Positions 12,291 to 20,339 of a stretch of DNA of 47,473 nt are shown here, piece after piece. A program made the position numbers and the translations under genes. Under the pieces are notes generated by a model. That model worked only from the letters and a program-made list of their open reading frames with translations. It did not search any database and was not told the DNA's origin. Position 1 is the stretch's first letter, and the number at the start of each line of letters is the position of its first letter. Source of the DNA: a virus; the IMG/VR virus record IMGVR_UViG_3300006072_000603, positions 1 to 47,473 of that record, one strand, 5' to 3'.

Positions 12291-12626
12291 TTATGGCTTT
12301 AGGCCATACTCCTTGATCACGTTATTTAATAATGGTGAGAACTTAGATAAGTCAATCACCGCTTCTACATTTCCACTGAGGTAATCCTCCATCTCCGATT
12401 CAGTGGGGACCGGAAATCCATAAACACTTTTCAACTTCTTATTCTCTGCTACTATAAGCCAATTAGGATAGCCTAACTTGGGACATCCATCTTCTCTGGC
12501 ATCGACCATAATCTTATGATAGTCTTTTATCTGAGTAAGATCTATAGTCTCATCAGAGTGATTGAAGCGATTCATCACCTCAATCACGTACATCTTTTGT
12601 GTTGGCTTTAGTTCTTTAAATTGCAT
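12291..12626 (-). CDS. Hypothetical protein, 111 aa
   Basis: MQFKELKPTQKMYVIEVMNR, a central DDAREDG...YPNWLIVAENK-type mixed region and a helical C-terminus (FSPLLNNVIKEYGLKP). No family recognised. The start overlaps the end of the CobS-like gene by 11 bases, so it is co-expressed with cobS. Confidence 0.65.
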   Translation of the reverse strand: MQFKELKPTQKMYVIEVMNRFNHSDETIDLTQIKDYHKIMVDAREDGCPKLGYPNWLIVAENKKLKSVYGFPVPTESEMEDYLSGNVEAVIDLSKFSPLLNNVIKEYGLKP

Positions 12627-13842
12627 CGTTTGTAACCGTAGTTGTTACTGTTTGGCTAGCTGTAGCTGCATTATAAGCATCTGATATAGTTGCATAAGCT
12701 GCAGCATCACTACTATTCACTGGATCATGTAACACTTCTGGTGCTGGGTTTGATATCTTATCAAATACATCCATGAATGCAGCTTTAGTTTGTGGATCGA
12801 AACGGTTACAACATAACTCGATCGCTTTCTCTTTCTTTTTGAAGATTGAGAATGCTCGTACGATATGAGTCATACGACGGGTTGTGATGGTCTCGTCTAC
12901 ACCACCGTCTTCGAATGTGCGACGGATAGCATCAGCCCATTTAATCAATGTGTCTGCAAAGTCTTGGTCCTCACAGTTATAATGCTTCATAAGGTTCTTA
13001 ACGATCTTCATCTCGACTGATGCATTAGGATACTCTTGTTCGAATGTCACTGCGAAACGCTCGAGGAATGCTTCGTTAAGTACGTTTGTGCCGATGTATC
13101 GGCCATCGTCTGAACCTTTACCCTTTGTGTTAGCTGTAGCAATGATGTTAAAGCCAGCAGCTGGAACTATAACCTCGTTCTTAAGCTTGAAGTAGTAAGG
13201 CTTGCCTTCGAGGATAGGCTGTAAACACAATAGTGTGTTAGCTGAACCAGCATCCACTTCGTCAAGCAATAATGTATAACCGTTACGTAGAGCAATCAAT
13301 ACTGGGCCTTCCACGATCTCCACGTTACCATTAATAAGTGTCTTAGCACCAATAAGTTGCTCTTCGTCAGACATCATGTTAAGGTTAACACGAATAAGTG
13401 GCTTACCAAATTTAGCGCAGATCTGCTCGATCATGGTTGACTTACCGTTACCCGTAGGGCCGGAAATATAAGATGGATAGAAAAGTCCAGCTTTGATGAT
13501 CATCTCGAGATCTGAATAGTTGCCAAATGGTACATAGTTTGGGTCCTTGGCTGGGATTAATGTCTCAGGTCTATCGAAGTTTACGATGGCTTGGCTTTCA
13601 ATTTTTACTGGGGTTTGAACCACTGAAAGCACTGGCTTTGGAATTACTGAAGGCACCTTCACGTTATAAACACCACGTGACACCTGACCAGCAATCATGA
13701 ACCAAGGCATAGTATCATAACCTAATGAATTTACCACTGTCATAAGATCGGTCTTACTGATCTCAGGGGTTTTAACTAGACCTGGATAGGTCTCGAATAG
13801 TTTAGCTTGAACTTCAAGCTTTTGTTCACTTTTATATCTCAT
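12616..13842 (-). CDS. cobS: CobS-like AAA+ ATPase (MoxR type)
   Basis: 408 aa. Walker A YISGPTGNGKSTMIEQI, Walker B GYTLLLDEVDAGS, sensor 1 FNIIATANTKGKG, and an ERF arginine-finger region (LNEAFLERFAVTF), as in CobS / MoxR ATPases found in T4-like cyanophages. The N-terminal ~100 residues form a separate small domain. In bacteria CobS and CobT drive cobalt insertion; in phages the pair more likely acts as an AAA+/VWA protein-remodelling system. The upstream gene encodes the VWA partner. GGAGAG is ~10 bases before ATG 13842; it has its own early promoter. Confidence 0.9.
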   Translation of the reverse strand: MRYKSEQKLEVQAKLFETYPGLVKTPEISKTDLMTVVNSLGYDTMPWFMIAGQVSRGVYNVKVPSVIPKPVLSVVQTPVKIESQAIVNFDRPETLIPAKDPNYVPFGNYSDLEMIIKAGLFYPSYISGPTGNGKSTMIEQICAKFGKPLIRVNLNMMSDEEQLIGAKTLINGNVEIVEGPVLIALRNGYTLLLDEVDAGSANTLLCLQPILEGKPYYFKLKNEVIVPAAGFNIIATANTKGKGSDDGRYIGTNVLNEAFLERFAVTFEQEYPNASVEMKIVKNLMKHYNCEDQDFADTLIKWADAIRRTFEDGGVDETITTRRMTHIVRAFSIFKKKEKAIELCCNRFDPQTKAAFMDVFDKISNPAPEVLHDPVNSSDAAAYATISDAYNAATASQTVTTTVTNDAI

Positions 13843-13875
13843 AATGTAGTCTCTCCGTTATCAATTAACAAAACC

Positions 13876-13904
13876 ATTATATACTGAATATGAATTAATG
13901 TACA
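13876..13904 (-). promoter_or_regulatory. Early promoter for cobS
   Basis: Minus strand GGGCCTA-TGTACATTAA (box 13904-13895), 13 bases, TATAAT (13881-13876) followed by GG. Full consensus in both boxes. Confidence 0.85.
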
Positions 13905-13940
13905 TAGGCCCTAAATATATGATTCCAATAGTCTTTTTCA

Positions 13941-13954
13941 TAAGTTATTGATTT
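13941..13954 (-). repeat. Core copy of the dispersed element (AAATCAATAACTTA)
   Basis: Minus-strand copy 37 bp upstream of the cobS promoter and just after the cobT stop. Together with the following ATGAAAA it is a 20-bp exact match (13935-13954) to 531-550 in inverted orientation. A 20-codon frame, MKSITYEKDYWNHIFRAYVH, runs through it into the promoter, but has no ribosome site. Confidence 0.75.
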
Positions 13955-13962
13955 CATTAGCT

Positions 13963-16062
13963 TTATGCCACCAGCCCTATAAACTGATTAAGCAATATGC
14001 GACTGGTCTTCTTATTTGAGAGCATCTTGGTGAGCTCCCGGGCGATCCTGGATGCGCTTTCCTTTTTACCTATAGAAAGCTCTTTGTCATCCTCAATCTT
14101 AGCTCTGGATTCAGCCACTATGAAGAGCTCGTCCCGACCTGTATCCTTCATTGATGCAAAGCCATTCTTACGAAGATCTCTCTTCATGTCTTCGATACCC
14201 ATAGCTGAGATGTGTGAGCCATGACCATAATGAGCTACGAATGCATTGTGTAGATATCTGAACGTTGGTCGTGTGATGTAAAATCCTACAGTAGTGATAG
14301 CATGTCTATCCTTAATCATCTGTAAGAGTGACTTAGTTTGCTCTGCGTTCTCTGACATTGGATAGTTCTTACGAGTTACTGTATCAGATAAGAACGGCTT
14401 GACAGTAACATAGTCTTTGCCATTATAGTTTCGTTTCATCCTGATCTGATCAAATCCAGTTCTTAAGTACTCGCCTTCACCGTCAGTCAATGTGATGAGC
14501 GTCATCTTTTCTGTACCGTTCTTACTCTTAAATTCTGGGATGTAGTTGTATAACCATGCTAACGCAGAATTCAATGGAGTACCAGATGTTTTAAAGTTGT
14601 GAAGGTTATAGAATAACCTTGATAAAGTGATGGTGATCATCTTATTAAATTCTGATTGAGTCATCTTAGATGAGAATAACTCCATCATAGTAAGACCAAA
14701 CGTGTCAACTTCAGATTCACCTGCTGTCATCATACGGGTACCATCAGCGTTTCTGTACTTAGTATCAGACCAACCGTTTGTGAATGCAAATACTTGGAAT
14801 GGGATCTGAGCACCTCTACAAAACATTGCTAATGATACGACTTGCTCGATCGTTGGTCTTAACACATGATCCATTGAAGCTGACCAATCCAATAAGAATA
14901 TCATACCATGACTTTTACCGTTAGGGATAGACATCACTTGTTTGAATATGTCATCGTTTAGTTTATAAGCATAAAGCTTTTTACCATCCAATGAACCAGT
15001 CTTTGCGACCTTAGCACGTTTATAGTTTTGTGCTGACTTACGCATCTCGAATTCTTTTACTAAGTAGCTAACTACGTTCTTAGATGATGCTTTAAACTTC
15101 TCAGCGCGTTCTACGTCATCATCATTAATTACTGAAGCACCGCTAGCATTCCATTCTGCTTCATATTCTGCATGCTCTGCAAATACTTCTTTATAGGTAA
15201 CCATTGGATTGACCTTAAATTGTTTAGGGATAGTGATGTACTTGTATTCGATTGAAGTATCAGCTAATTCTTGAAGCTTCTTATCTAAGTTCTTTTCAGT
15301 TTGTGACTCTAACTGATCTTCGAGTGAGTCTTCAAGGTCTTGAAGCGGATCCGTTTTGGTTGATGGTGATGATTGCTCGTCTTCGATCTGATCAGTCTCT
15401 TCCTCATCTGCATCAAAGTCTTGCATCTGTGAATTACCTTGCTCTTCAGACTCTTCTTCTTCAAATTCTTCGTGATCGTCTGACAATGCTTTCATCTGTT
15501 CGATCTTGTCTTCCATAGCTTTCTTAGAATAGTCATAGATCTCTTTAGCTAACGCGATCACATCTTTACATGTCTCAGTCTCTTCAGCACGTCTTACGAA
15601 TGCTTTCTCTTCAGCATTAAAAGTAACACCGCATGAATAACCAGCTTTGAAATATAGGTTGATCTTATCGATGAGTAACATATCTTTGAAACCGTTAGCT
15701 ACACCAAAGAAGTCTCGATTATTAAGTTCTTTATAACCTAAGTTGAATGACTTACGAAGACCAGGATATCTGCGCTTCATAAGCTTCTCGATACGTACAT
15801 CCTCAAGCACGTTCATATAGCCTGAGAAGTGAGGGGTATCTTTATAAGGGTTTTTAGTTGAATACTCTTCAAGAGTAGTGTAAAGCGCGTGACCTACTTC
15901 ATGACCAACTAACATATCAATAAGATCGTTAGTCATGTCCTTCCATTGTGGAAGTCTTAGGACACGATTTTTGATGTCAAACGATGCTGTAGATACAGGT
16001 GCCTGTATAACAGTAAGGTTTTCGTTTGCTAATAATTTTGCTACTAAGTCAGTTTTTGTCAT
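13963..16062 (-). CDS. cobT: CobT-like protein: zincin-type metalloprotease motif plus VWA domain (699 aa)
   Basis: N-terminal ~130 residues carry MLVGHEVGHALYTTLEEY, an HExxH zinc site, with NVLEDVRIEKLM downstream (glutamate third ligand plausible). A very acidic linker (~residues 190-260, E/D/Q/S runs) follows. The C-terminal VWA domain has a MIDAS, FLLDWSASMDHVLRP, with LFYNLHNFKTSGTPLNSAL and ITLTDGEGEY supplying the other metal-site residues. Partner of the CobS-like ATPase. ATG 16062 is preceded by GGAGAG at six bases; a TTG four codons upstream lies within that site. The zincin and VWA combination suggests ATPase-assisted protein processing rather than cobalamin synthesis. Confidence 0.87.
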   Translation of the reverse strand: MTKTDLVAKLLANENLTVIQAPVSTASFDIKNRVLRLPQWKDMTNDLIDMLVGHEVGHALYTTLEEYSTKNPYKDTPHFSGYMNVLEDVRIEKLMKRRYPGLRKSFNLGYKELNNRDFFGVANGFKDMLLIDKINLYFKAGYSCGVTFNAEEKAFVRRAEETETCKDVIALAKEIYDYSKKAMEDKIEQMKALSDDHEEFEEEESEEQGNSQMQDFDADEEETDQIEDEQSSPSTKTDPLQDLEDSLEDQLESQTEKNLDKKLQELADTSIEYKYITIPKQFKVNPMVTYKEVFAEHAEYEAEWNASGASVINDDDVERAEKFKASSKNVVSYLVKEFEMRKSAQNYKRAKVAKTGSLDGKKLYAYKLNDDIFKQVMSIPNGKSHGMIFLLDWSASMDHVLRPTIEQVVSLAMFCRGAQIPFQVFAFTNGWSDTKYRNADGTRMMTAGESEVDTFGLTMMELFSSKMTQSEFNKMITITLSRLFYNLHNFKTSGTPLNSALAWLYNYIPEFKSKNGTEKMTLITLTDGEGEYLRTGFDQIRMKRNYNGKDYVTVKPFLSDTVTRKNYPMSENAEQTKSLLQMIKDRHAITTVGFYITRPTFRYLHNAFVAHYGHGSHISAMGIEDMKRDLRKNGFASMKDTGRDELFIVAESRAKIEDDKELSIGKKESASRIARELTKMLSNKKTSRILLNQFIGLVA

Positions 16063-16085
16063 CAATCTCTCCAATTAATATAACC

Positions 16086-16114
16086 ATTATACTATAAGGG
16101 CTATTTAATGTACA
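16086..16114 (-). promoter_or_regulatory. Early promoter for cobT with inverted repeat over the -35
   Basis: Minus strand TGTACATTAA (16114-16105), 13 bases, TATAAT (16091-16086) followed by GG. A perfect 8-bp inverted repeat AAGGGCTA / TAGCCCTT (16122-16115 and 16103-16096) encloses the -35 element, a possible operator. Confidence 0.85.
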
Positions 16115-16121
16115 TAGCCCT

Positions 16122-16140
16122 TAAGTTATTGATTTATATA
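16122..16140 (-). repeat. 19-bp dispersed element, copy 2
   Basis: TATATAAATCAATAACTTA on the minus strand, ending 7 bp before the TGTACA box of the cobT promoter; identical to 526-544 and 16535-16553. Confidence 0.85.
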
Positions 16141-16150
16141 GATAATTATG

Positions 16151-16164
16151 TAAGTTATTGATTT
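16151..16164 (-). repeat. Core copy of the dispersed element
   Basis: AAATCAATAACTTA on the minus strand, 10 bp upstream of copy 2, giving a near-tandem pair upstream of cobT. It begins at the stop codon of the 51-aa gene. Confidence 0.75.
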
Positions 16165-16319
16165 TATTGAGGATTTAATTCATGAAGAGTAATTTGTTTT
16201 TGCTCAATTTGGGGGTTATTTTGTAAGAATTTTTTTAAGTTTTGCTCAGTAGTGAATAATTCGATAAATGTATGATTTGAATAGATGTCACGGGCATGTA
16301 AAATAAAAATGTTTGTCAT
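16164..16319 (-). CDS. Small early protein, 51 aa
   Basis: MTNIFILHARDIYSNHTFIE, then a polar helix (TEQNLKKFLQNNPQIEQKQ). AAGGAG stands 8 bases before ATG 16319 and a perfect early promoter precedes it at 16347-16375, so expression is well supported. Function unknown. Position in the early cluster upstream of cobT suggests a host-takeover peptide; that is inference. Confidence 0.75.
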   Translation of the reverse strand: MTNIFILHARDIYSNHTFIELFTTEQNLKKFLQNNPQIEQKQITLHELNPQ

Positions 16320-16346
16320 ATTTAGATCTCCTTAATTAATAGAACC

Positions 16347-16375
16347 ATTATACCTAAAATGCTATTTAATGTACA
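16347..16375 (-). promoter_or_regulatory. Early promoter for the 51-aa gene
   Basis: Minus strand TGTACATTAA (16375-16366), 13 bases, TATAAT (16352-16347) followed by GG. Full consensus. Confidence 0.85.
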
Positions 16376-16550
16376 CATTTATTTTTAACACGCAGGACCA
16401 GGGATCCGGGATACCAGCATACACCCATTATCTCACAAATATGATTTAATGTACATAGGCCCTCCCTCCATGTAAGGTACATTAACCTATCTAGTCAAAA
16501 AATGGGCTGTCCTGGGAGCTGCCGGGCACTTGTCTATATAAATCAATAAC
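16376..16550 (-). other. Non-coding region between gp46 and the 51-aa gene, with a second early promoter
   Basis: 175 bases without a supported gene. It holds an early promoter (16427-16455), one 19-bp element (16535-16553), and two GC-rich patches unlike the AT-rich surroundings: GTGCCCGGCAGCTCCCAGGA (16530-16511) and CCCGGATCCCTGGTCCTGCG (16413-16394). A transcript from 16427-16455 would carry the second patch as a short leader RNA reading through to the next promoter; its only frame is 11 codons. Confidence 0.5.
16427..16455 (-). promoter_or_regulatory. Early promoter, upstream member of a tandem pair
   Basis: Minus strand GGGCCTA-TGTACATTAA (box 16455-16446), 13 bases, GATAAT (16432-16427) followed by GGG. 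One mismatch in the -10. The next gene start is ~110 bases downstream, past a second promoter. Confidence 0.75.
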
Positions 16551-16553
16551 TTA
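16535..16553 (+). repeat. 19-bp dispersed element, copy 3
   Basis: TATATAAATCAATAACTTA on the plus strand; its end contains the complement of the gp46 stop codon, exactly as copy 1 does with the stop of the 351-aa gene. Confidence 0.85.
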
Positions 16554-18269
16554 GGAGTTTGTGACTACGGAACTGAAATCGTTGGTCTTTTCAAAGCGGA
16601 TGTTATTCTTAAACTTATCAAGAAGCACATCACCTTTATGGGATATAACGAACACATTGGTGTTTTCACCCAACGTATCCATCACAGATAGGAAGTAATC
16701 AGTACCAGCCACATCAAGACTAGAATCAAATATCTCATCTAGTAATAGTAAGTTGGTGTTCACTGAGTTTTTCATCTTAGCGATCTGACGCCAAGTGAAT
16801 AAGATTGCGAGATCTATACGCATCTTTTCTCCTTCAGAGAACGAAGCATAAGTGAACTCGTCTCTAAACCTAGATTTAATCGATTCATTGAACGATTCAT
16901 CTAGTTCAAACTTAACAAAGAAGTCCATTGCGGACAGATACATGTTAATTAGTTTGTTCATTGCTGGTAGGTATTCACGTATGATAGTGGTCTTGATACC
17001 AGTATCCTTAAGCAGTACGCTGGAGATCTCTTGTAGTTGTTTCTCTTTCATGAGGTCTATCTTTACTTCATTCTTTGCTAATGCATCGTTAGCGAGTAAC
17101 TTGATCTTATCTTTCTCAGAATCAATATCACCTTGTACAGATAACTCGTTGATCTCTTTCTCGAGTTGTTGGTTTGCTTTGATAAGCATGTTCATACCAT
17201 TGATCTCTGTAGAGATAGAGATGTTTTTATCTTGTATTTGATTTAAGACGTCTTGTTTCTCTTGTAGGTCTACACTCAACTTAGTATAAGCTGAGTTCAG
17301 CGTATCCATGTTGGATGTGATCTGTTGTTTACTTTCAGTTATCTTACTAATGATCTTATCTTTATGTTCGTGCTGTATACCTTGCTCACACGATGGACAC
17401 GTCTCATTACTTGTAAAGAACTCGATATGCTCATCAACTTGTGTAAGCTTTTGTGATAGCTTATTCATGTTTGATTTACACATATCAATATTTTTATCTA
17501 CATCAGCTTTATCATGTAGTTTAGCATTCAACTGTTCGATGTCTTTGTTCATGAGATCTACTAGCTGAGTCTTATCATTTATCTCGTTGATGTTGGCATC
17601 GATCTTATTTCGTAGTATCTGTACGTTTTGATCTTTAGAGTTTTGTAATGAATCAATCAAGCTCTTCTGTGCTTTAGCTTGTTCGGTGATGATACGGATC
17701 TCAGTCTCTACGGCAGATAGCTCTTCTTTATTCTCTGCTATCTTTTCTTTGAGGATAGTATTCATCGTTGAGAATACCTTGATGTCAAGGATATCTTCGA
17801 TGACTTCACGTCTTTGCCATACAGGTAACTGCATGAACGGTACAAAGGAAGCAGATCCTAATATCACTACCTGGGTGAAGGTTTTATAATTAAGTTTTAG
17901 GATCTGCTGTTCGAGGACTTTTTGATAATCTTTTACGGCTGCATCTTGGTTGATGATCGTTCCGTTCTGATATATCTCAAAGATATTAGGTTTGATACCG
18001 CGTACTACTCTATATTGGATAGGACCAATGTCAAACTCAATCTCAACTACGCAGTTCTTTTGATTGATAGAGTTAACAAGTTGGTTCTTATTGATATCAC
18101 GAAATGGTTTATTGAACAGTGAGAAGGTAAGTGCATCAAGGATAGTGGACTTACCTTCACCGTTTTTCCCAACGATTAAGGTTGTTGAGTGACCGTTTAG
18201 TTCTACTTTGTTTGGGGAATTACCTGTTGAAAGAAAGTTTTTCCAATTCACTGACTTAAATATTATCAA
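16551..18269 (-). CDS. 46: Recombination endonuclease subunit gp46 (Rad50/SbcC-like)
   Basis: 572 aa. Walker A TLIVGKNGEGKSTILDAL; long coiled-coil arms either side of a zinc hook TCPSCEQG near residue 290; ABC signature FSEGEKMRIDLAIL; Walker B LLLLDEIFDSSLD. With gp47 it resects DNA ends for recombination-dependent replication. The only start that keeps the first beta strand is a TTG at 18269 overlapping the gp47 stop (TTGA). Slightly longer than T4 gp46 (560 aa). Confidence 0.95.
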   Translation of the reverse strand: MIIFKSVNWKNFLSTGNSPNKVELNGHSTTLIVGKNGEGKSTILDALTFSLFNKPFRDINKNQLVNSINQKNCVVEIEFDIGPIQYRVVRGIKPNIFEIYQNGTIINQDAAVKDYQKVLEQQILKLNYKTFTQVVILGSASFVPFMQLPVWQRREVIEDILDIKVFSTMNTILKEKIAENKEELSAVETEIRIITEQAKAQKSLIDSLQNSKDQNVQILRNKIDANINEINDKTQLVDLMNKDIEQLNAKLHDKADVDKNIDMCKSNMNKLSQKLTQVDEHIEFFTSNETCPSCEQGIQHEHKDKIISKITESKQQITSNMDTLNSAYTKLSVDLQEKQDVLNQIQDKNISISTEINGMNMLIKANQQLEKEINELSVQGDIDSEKDKIKLLANDALAKNEVKIDLMKEKQLQEISSVLLKDTGIKTTIIREYLPAMNKLINMYLSAMDFFVKFELDESFNESIKSRFRDEFTYASFSEGEKMRIDLAILFTWRQIAKMKNSVNTNLLLLDEIFDSSLDVAGTDYFLSVMDTLGENTNVFVISHKGDVLLDKFKNNIRFEKTNDFSSVVTNS

Positions 18270-19333
18270 ACAACCTCCTGATTGATTGCTTCAATGTATA
18301 AGGATTTTACAAAGGTTTTAATAGCTTCCTTATCTCCCTCCGTTTGGATGGAATCAATGTAATTACCAAGAATACTAACAGTATCTTCCAAATTAATTTC
18401 AGCGTCGATGGTGCCTTCATTGAACTCAGAAAGGTCTTCGATGATTTTGACTTCATATGGTTGTTGTTCGTATAGTGTGTTAACAAACCTATCAAACTTA
18501 TAGAGATCGGTTTTATTTATAACCACTAACTTAATGTATTTGTCCTTTATATCTATGGTTGTAAGATCGATTGGCTCTACATCCTTATCATTATACTCGA
18601 TCTTTTCATGTATAGTGAAAGGGTTTTGATGAAACTCTAACTGTCTTGTCTCTGTGTCGAATACTGAGAATCCTTTTGGATCACTAGCATCTTGCCATGT
18701 CATCTCGTATGGAGTGCCAACATACTCGATGTTTTCTTGCTTTGATCTTGTATGGTAGTGACCAGATAATACACGTTCATACTTTGCAAACATCTCATGA
18801 GATAGACCTTCTTCTGAGTGCATACCTCGGTACATCGGGAATCCTGCTATCTCAAAATGACCCAAGCAGAGATCAGATTTACTGCTATCAATAAACTCAA
18901 ATACATCATTCTCATTCTCCTTACAAATCCATGGTATAAGATCGATAGAAGCATTATCTTCGTGCATACGTGTAGGTTTATCGATCACTGTAATATTATC
19001 ATACTCACCAAGTATCAATGATTGTGCATTGACAGCTAGTGATTCTTTCCAAAATATATCGTGGTTACCTAATAGAGTTATTAGTTGGATGCCTCTTGTC
19101 TTTAGTTCATCAAAGAAGTATCGTTTACATTCAGCGAGTGTATTGAAGTTAACAAACTTACGACGGTCGAATAGATCACCTAATTGATAGATGACTTTGA
19201 TTTGATTTTGCTCCATGTATGGGAATAGGAAGTCTCTATAGAACTTCTCCATGTATGTATGGAACTTTAATGAATCACCTCTAACACCGAAGTGTGTATC
19301 GCCTAATACAACAAATTTACTCACCAAATTCAT
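18266..19333 (-). CDS. 47: Recombination nuclease subunit gp47 (Mre11/SbcD-like)
   Basis: Metallophosphoesterase motifs in order: VVLGDTHFG, YQLGDLFDRR, TLLGNHDIFW, and GHFEIAG / SGHYHTRS near residues 170-200, giving the two-manganese nuclease site. Partner of gp46. The start is either ATG 19333 or GTG 19324; GAGG is too close to the ATG and well placed for the GTG, so the first three residues are uncertain. Overlaps the gp55 gene by 17 bases. Confidence 0.94.
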   Translation of the reverse strand: MNLVSKFVVLGDTHFGVRGDSLKFHTYMEKFYRDFLFPYMEQNQIKVIYQLGDLFDRRKFVNFNTLAECKRYFFDELKTRGIQLITLLGNHDIFWKESLAVNAQSLILGEYDNITVIDKPTRMHEDNASIDLIPWICKENENDVFEFIDSSKSDLCLGHFEIAGFPMYRGMHSEEGLSHEMFAKYERVLSGHYHTRSKQENIEYVGTPYEMTWQDASDPKGFSVFDTETRQLEFHQNPFTIHEKIEYNDKDVEPIDLTTIDIKDKYIKLVVINKTDLYKFDRFVNTLYEQQPYEVKIIEDLSEFNEGTIDAEINLEDTVSILGNYIDSIQTEGDKEAIKTFVKSLYIEAINQEVV

Positions 19334-19880
19334 CCTCAATAAAAGTGTCTAATGTAATAGTGTCGTCTTTTTTCTTTTTCTTCTTTTTCTTCATACGCTC
19401 TTCAAACCCTTCATCGAACGTACCATGTTGTTGCATAAACCCGATGTAGGAGTTTTGAAAATCTTCATCGTTATCTGAACCTTGTGTTTCAAAGGATTCT
19501 ACTGTTACGTCTCTAATTAGTTTACCACGGATATATGATTGTTTCTTTTCTTTTTCTATACGTCTAAGGAATGCATAGTAGATTATCTGTGTAAAGTAAC
19601 TGAAAGGATTAGATGATTTTTCAGGATCAAAGTTATCAAAGTACATGATACAGTTCTCGATGCCGTCTAGGATCATGTCATCTTTATAGGAATAGTTGAT
19701 GAAGTTTGGTCTATTAGCAAGCTTGGTAGCTATCTTAAGTATACACTCACCAAGGTAGTTTGATATCTGGGGTTTTGGATCTCCACATGCCTCTGCTTCA
19801 GCAACCTGCTTCTTATACTTCTTAACTGCTTCAAGGAAGTCTGGATTGTTTACGTAGTGGACTGGTTTTTTCTCAGCCAT
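19317..19880 (-). CDS. 55: Late sigma factor gp55
   Basis: 187 aa. Short sigma70-family protein lacking region 4: ISNYLGECILKIATKLANRP and IENCIMYFDNFDPEKSSNPF followed by YFTQIIYYAFLRRIEKEK correspond to region 2, which melts the TATAAATA box. A run of eight lysines precedes the C-terminal DTFIEDEFGE, the acidic/hydrophobic tail that in T4 contacts the gp45 clamp. ATG 19880 is taken with AAAGG ~10 bases upstream; a GTG four codons earlier is possible. Its targets, TATAAATA boxes, are present before the structural genes here. Confidence 0.93.
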   Translation of the reverse strand: MAEKKPVHYVNNPDFLEAVKKYKKQVAEAEACGDPKPQISNYLGECILKIATKLANRPNFINYSYKDDMILDGIENCIMYFDNFDPEKSSNPFSYFTQIIYYAFLRRIEKEKKQSYIRGKLIRDVTVESFETQGSDNDEDFQNSYIGFMQQHGTFDEGFEERMKKKKKKKKDDTITLDTFIEDEFGE

Positions 19881-19912
19881 GATGTGTTTCACCTTTATTA
19901 ATAATTAAGACC

Positions 19913-19941
19913 ATTGTACTACATAGTTAGTATAAAGTAAA
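19913..19941 (-). promoter_or_regulatory. Early promoter (degenerate) for gp55
   Basis: Minus strand TTTACTTTAT (19941-19932, 7 of 10), 13 bases, TACAAT (19918-19913) followed by GG. Leader ~27 bases with the gp55 ribosome site. Confidence 0.55.
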
Positions 19942-19947
19942 ATTATT

Positions 19948-20277
19948 TTATGCAGAGAATGATGAACCACACCCGCATTTAGATGTTGCGTTTGGATTTT
20001 TTATTGTGAATTGGGATGCGGCTAAAGTTGTTTCATATGCTATTTCAGATCCAGCTAAATACTGCATGCTCATAGCATCTACTAGTAACTTAACTTCATG
20101 CTGTTCTATGACAAAGTCGTCTTCATTTTGATTATCGTCAAATGTGAATCCATATTGAAATCCAGAACATCCTCCTCCTGATACGAATATACGTAGCATA
20201 AGGTTTGGAACATCCTCTTCTTTTAATAGGGCTTTGATCTTATCCGCTGCTGTTTGATCTATTGTTATTTGATCCAT
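19948..20277 (-). CDS. A-type iron-sulfur carrier (ErpA/IscA-like)
   Basis: 109 aa with the three invariant cysteines: Cys in [11 protein letters not shown] and two in the C-terminal CGCGSSF. A-type carriers receive Fe-S clusters from scaffold proteins and pass them to target enzymes. Full-length, so probably active. Related HesB/IscA genes are known in marine T4-like phages. No clear ribosome site precedes ATG 20277; TATAAT lies at 20316-20311 on the minus strand. Possible clients are host or phage Fe-S enzymes, including the radical-SAM step in PQQ synthesis; that link is speculative. Confidence 0.9.
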   Translation of the reverse strand: MDQITIDQTAADKIKALLKEEDVPNLMLRIFVSGGGCSGFQYGFTFDDNQNEDDFVIEQHEVKLLVDAMSMQYLAGSEIAYETTLAASQFTIKNPNATSKCGCGSSFSA

Positions 20278-20286
20278 AAAAATAAT

Positions 20287-20315
20287 TGTACATTAAATTG
20301 GCAAAGCTGTATTAT
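20287..20315 (+). promoter_or_regulatory. Early-class promoter on the plus strand (antisense)
   Basis: TGTACATTAA (20287-20296), 13 bases, TATTAT (20310-20315). Perfect -35, one mismatch in the -10, same spacing as the minus-strand members. No plus-strand gene follows, so transcription would be antisense to the Sm-like gene and uvsW. Confidence 0.45.
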
Positions 20316-20339
20316 AACTGTATGGGGTTTTTCAAGTGG

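Noticed and set aside
13935-13994. 20-codon frame MKSITYEK... between cobT and cobS
   Set aside because: No ribosome site, and it runs through the repeat and the cobS promoter, which explain its sequence better.
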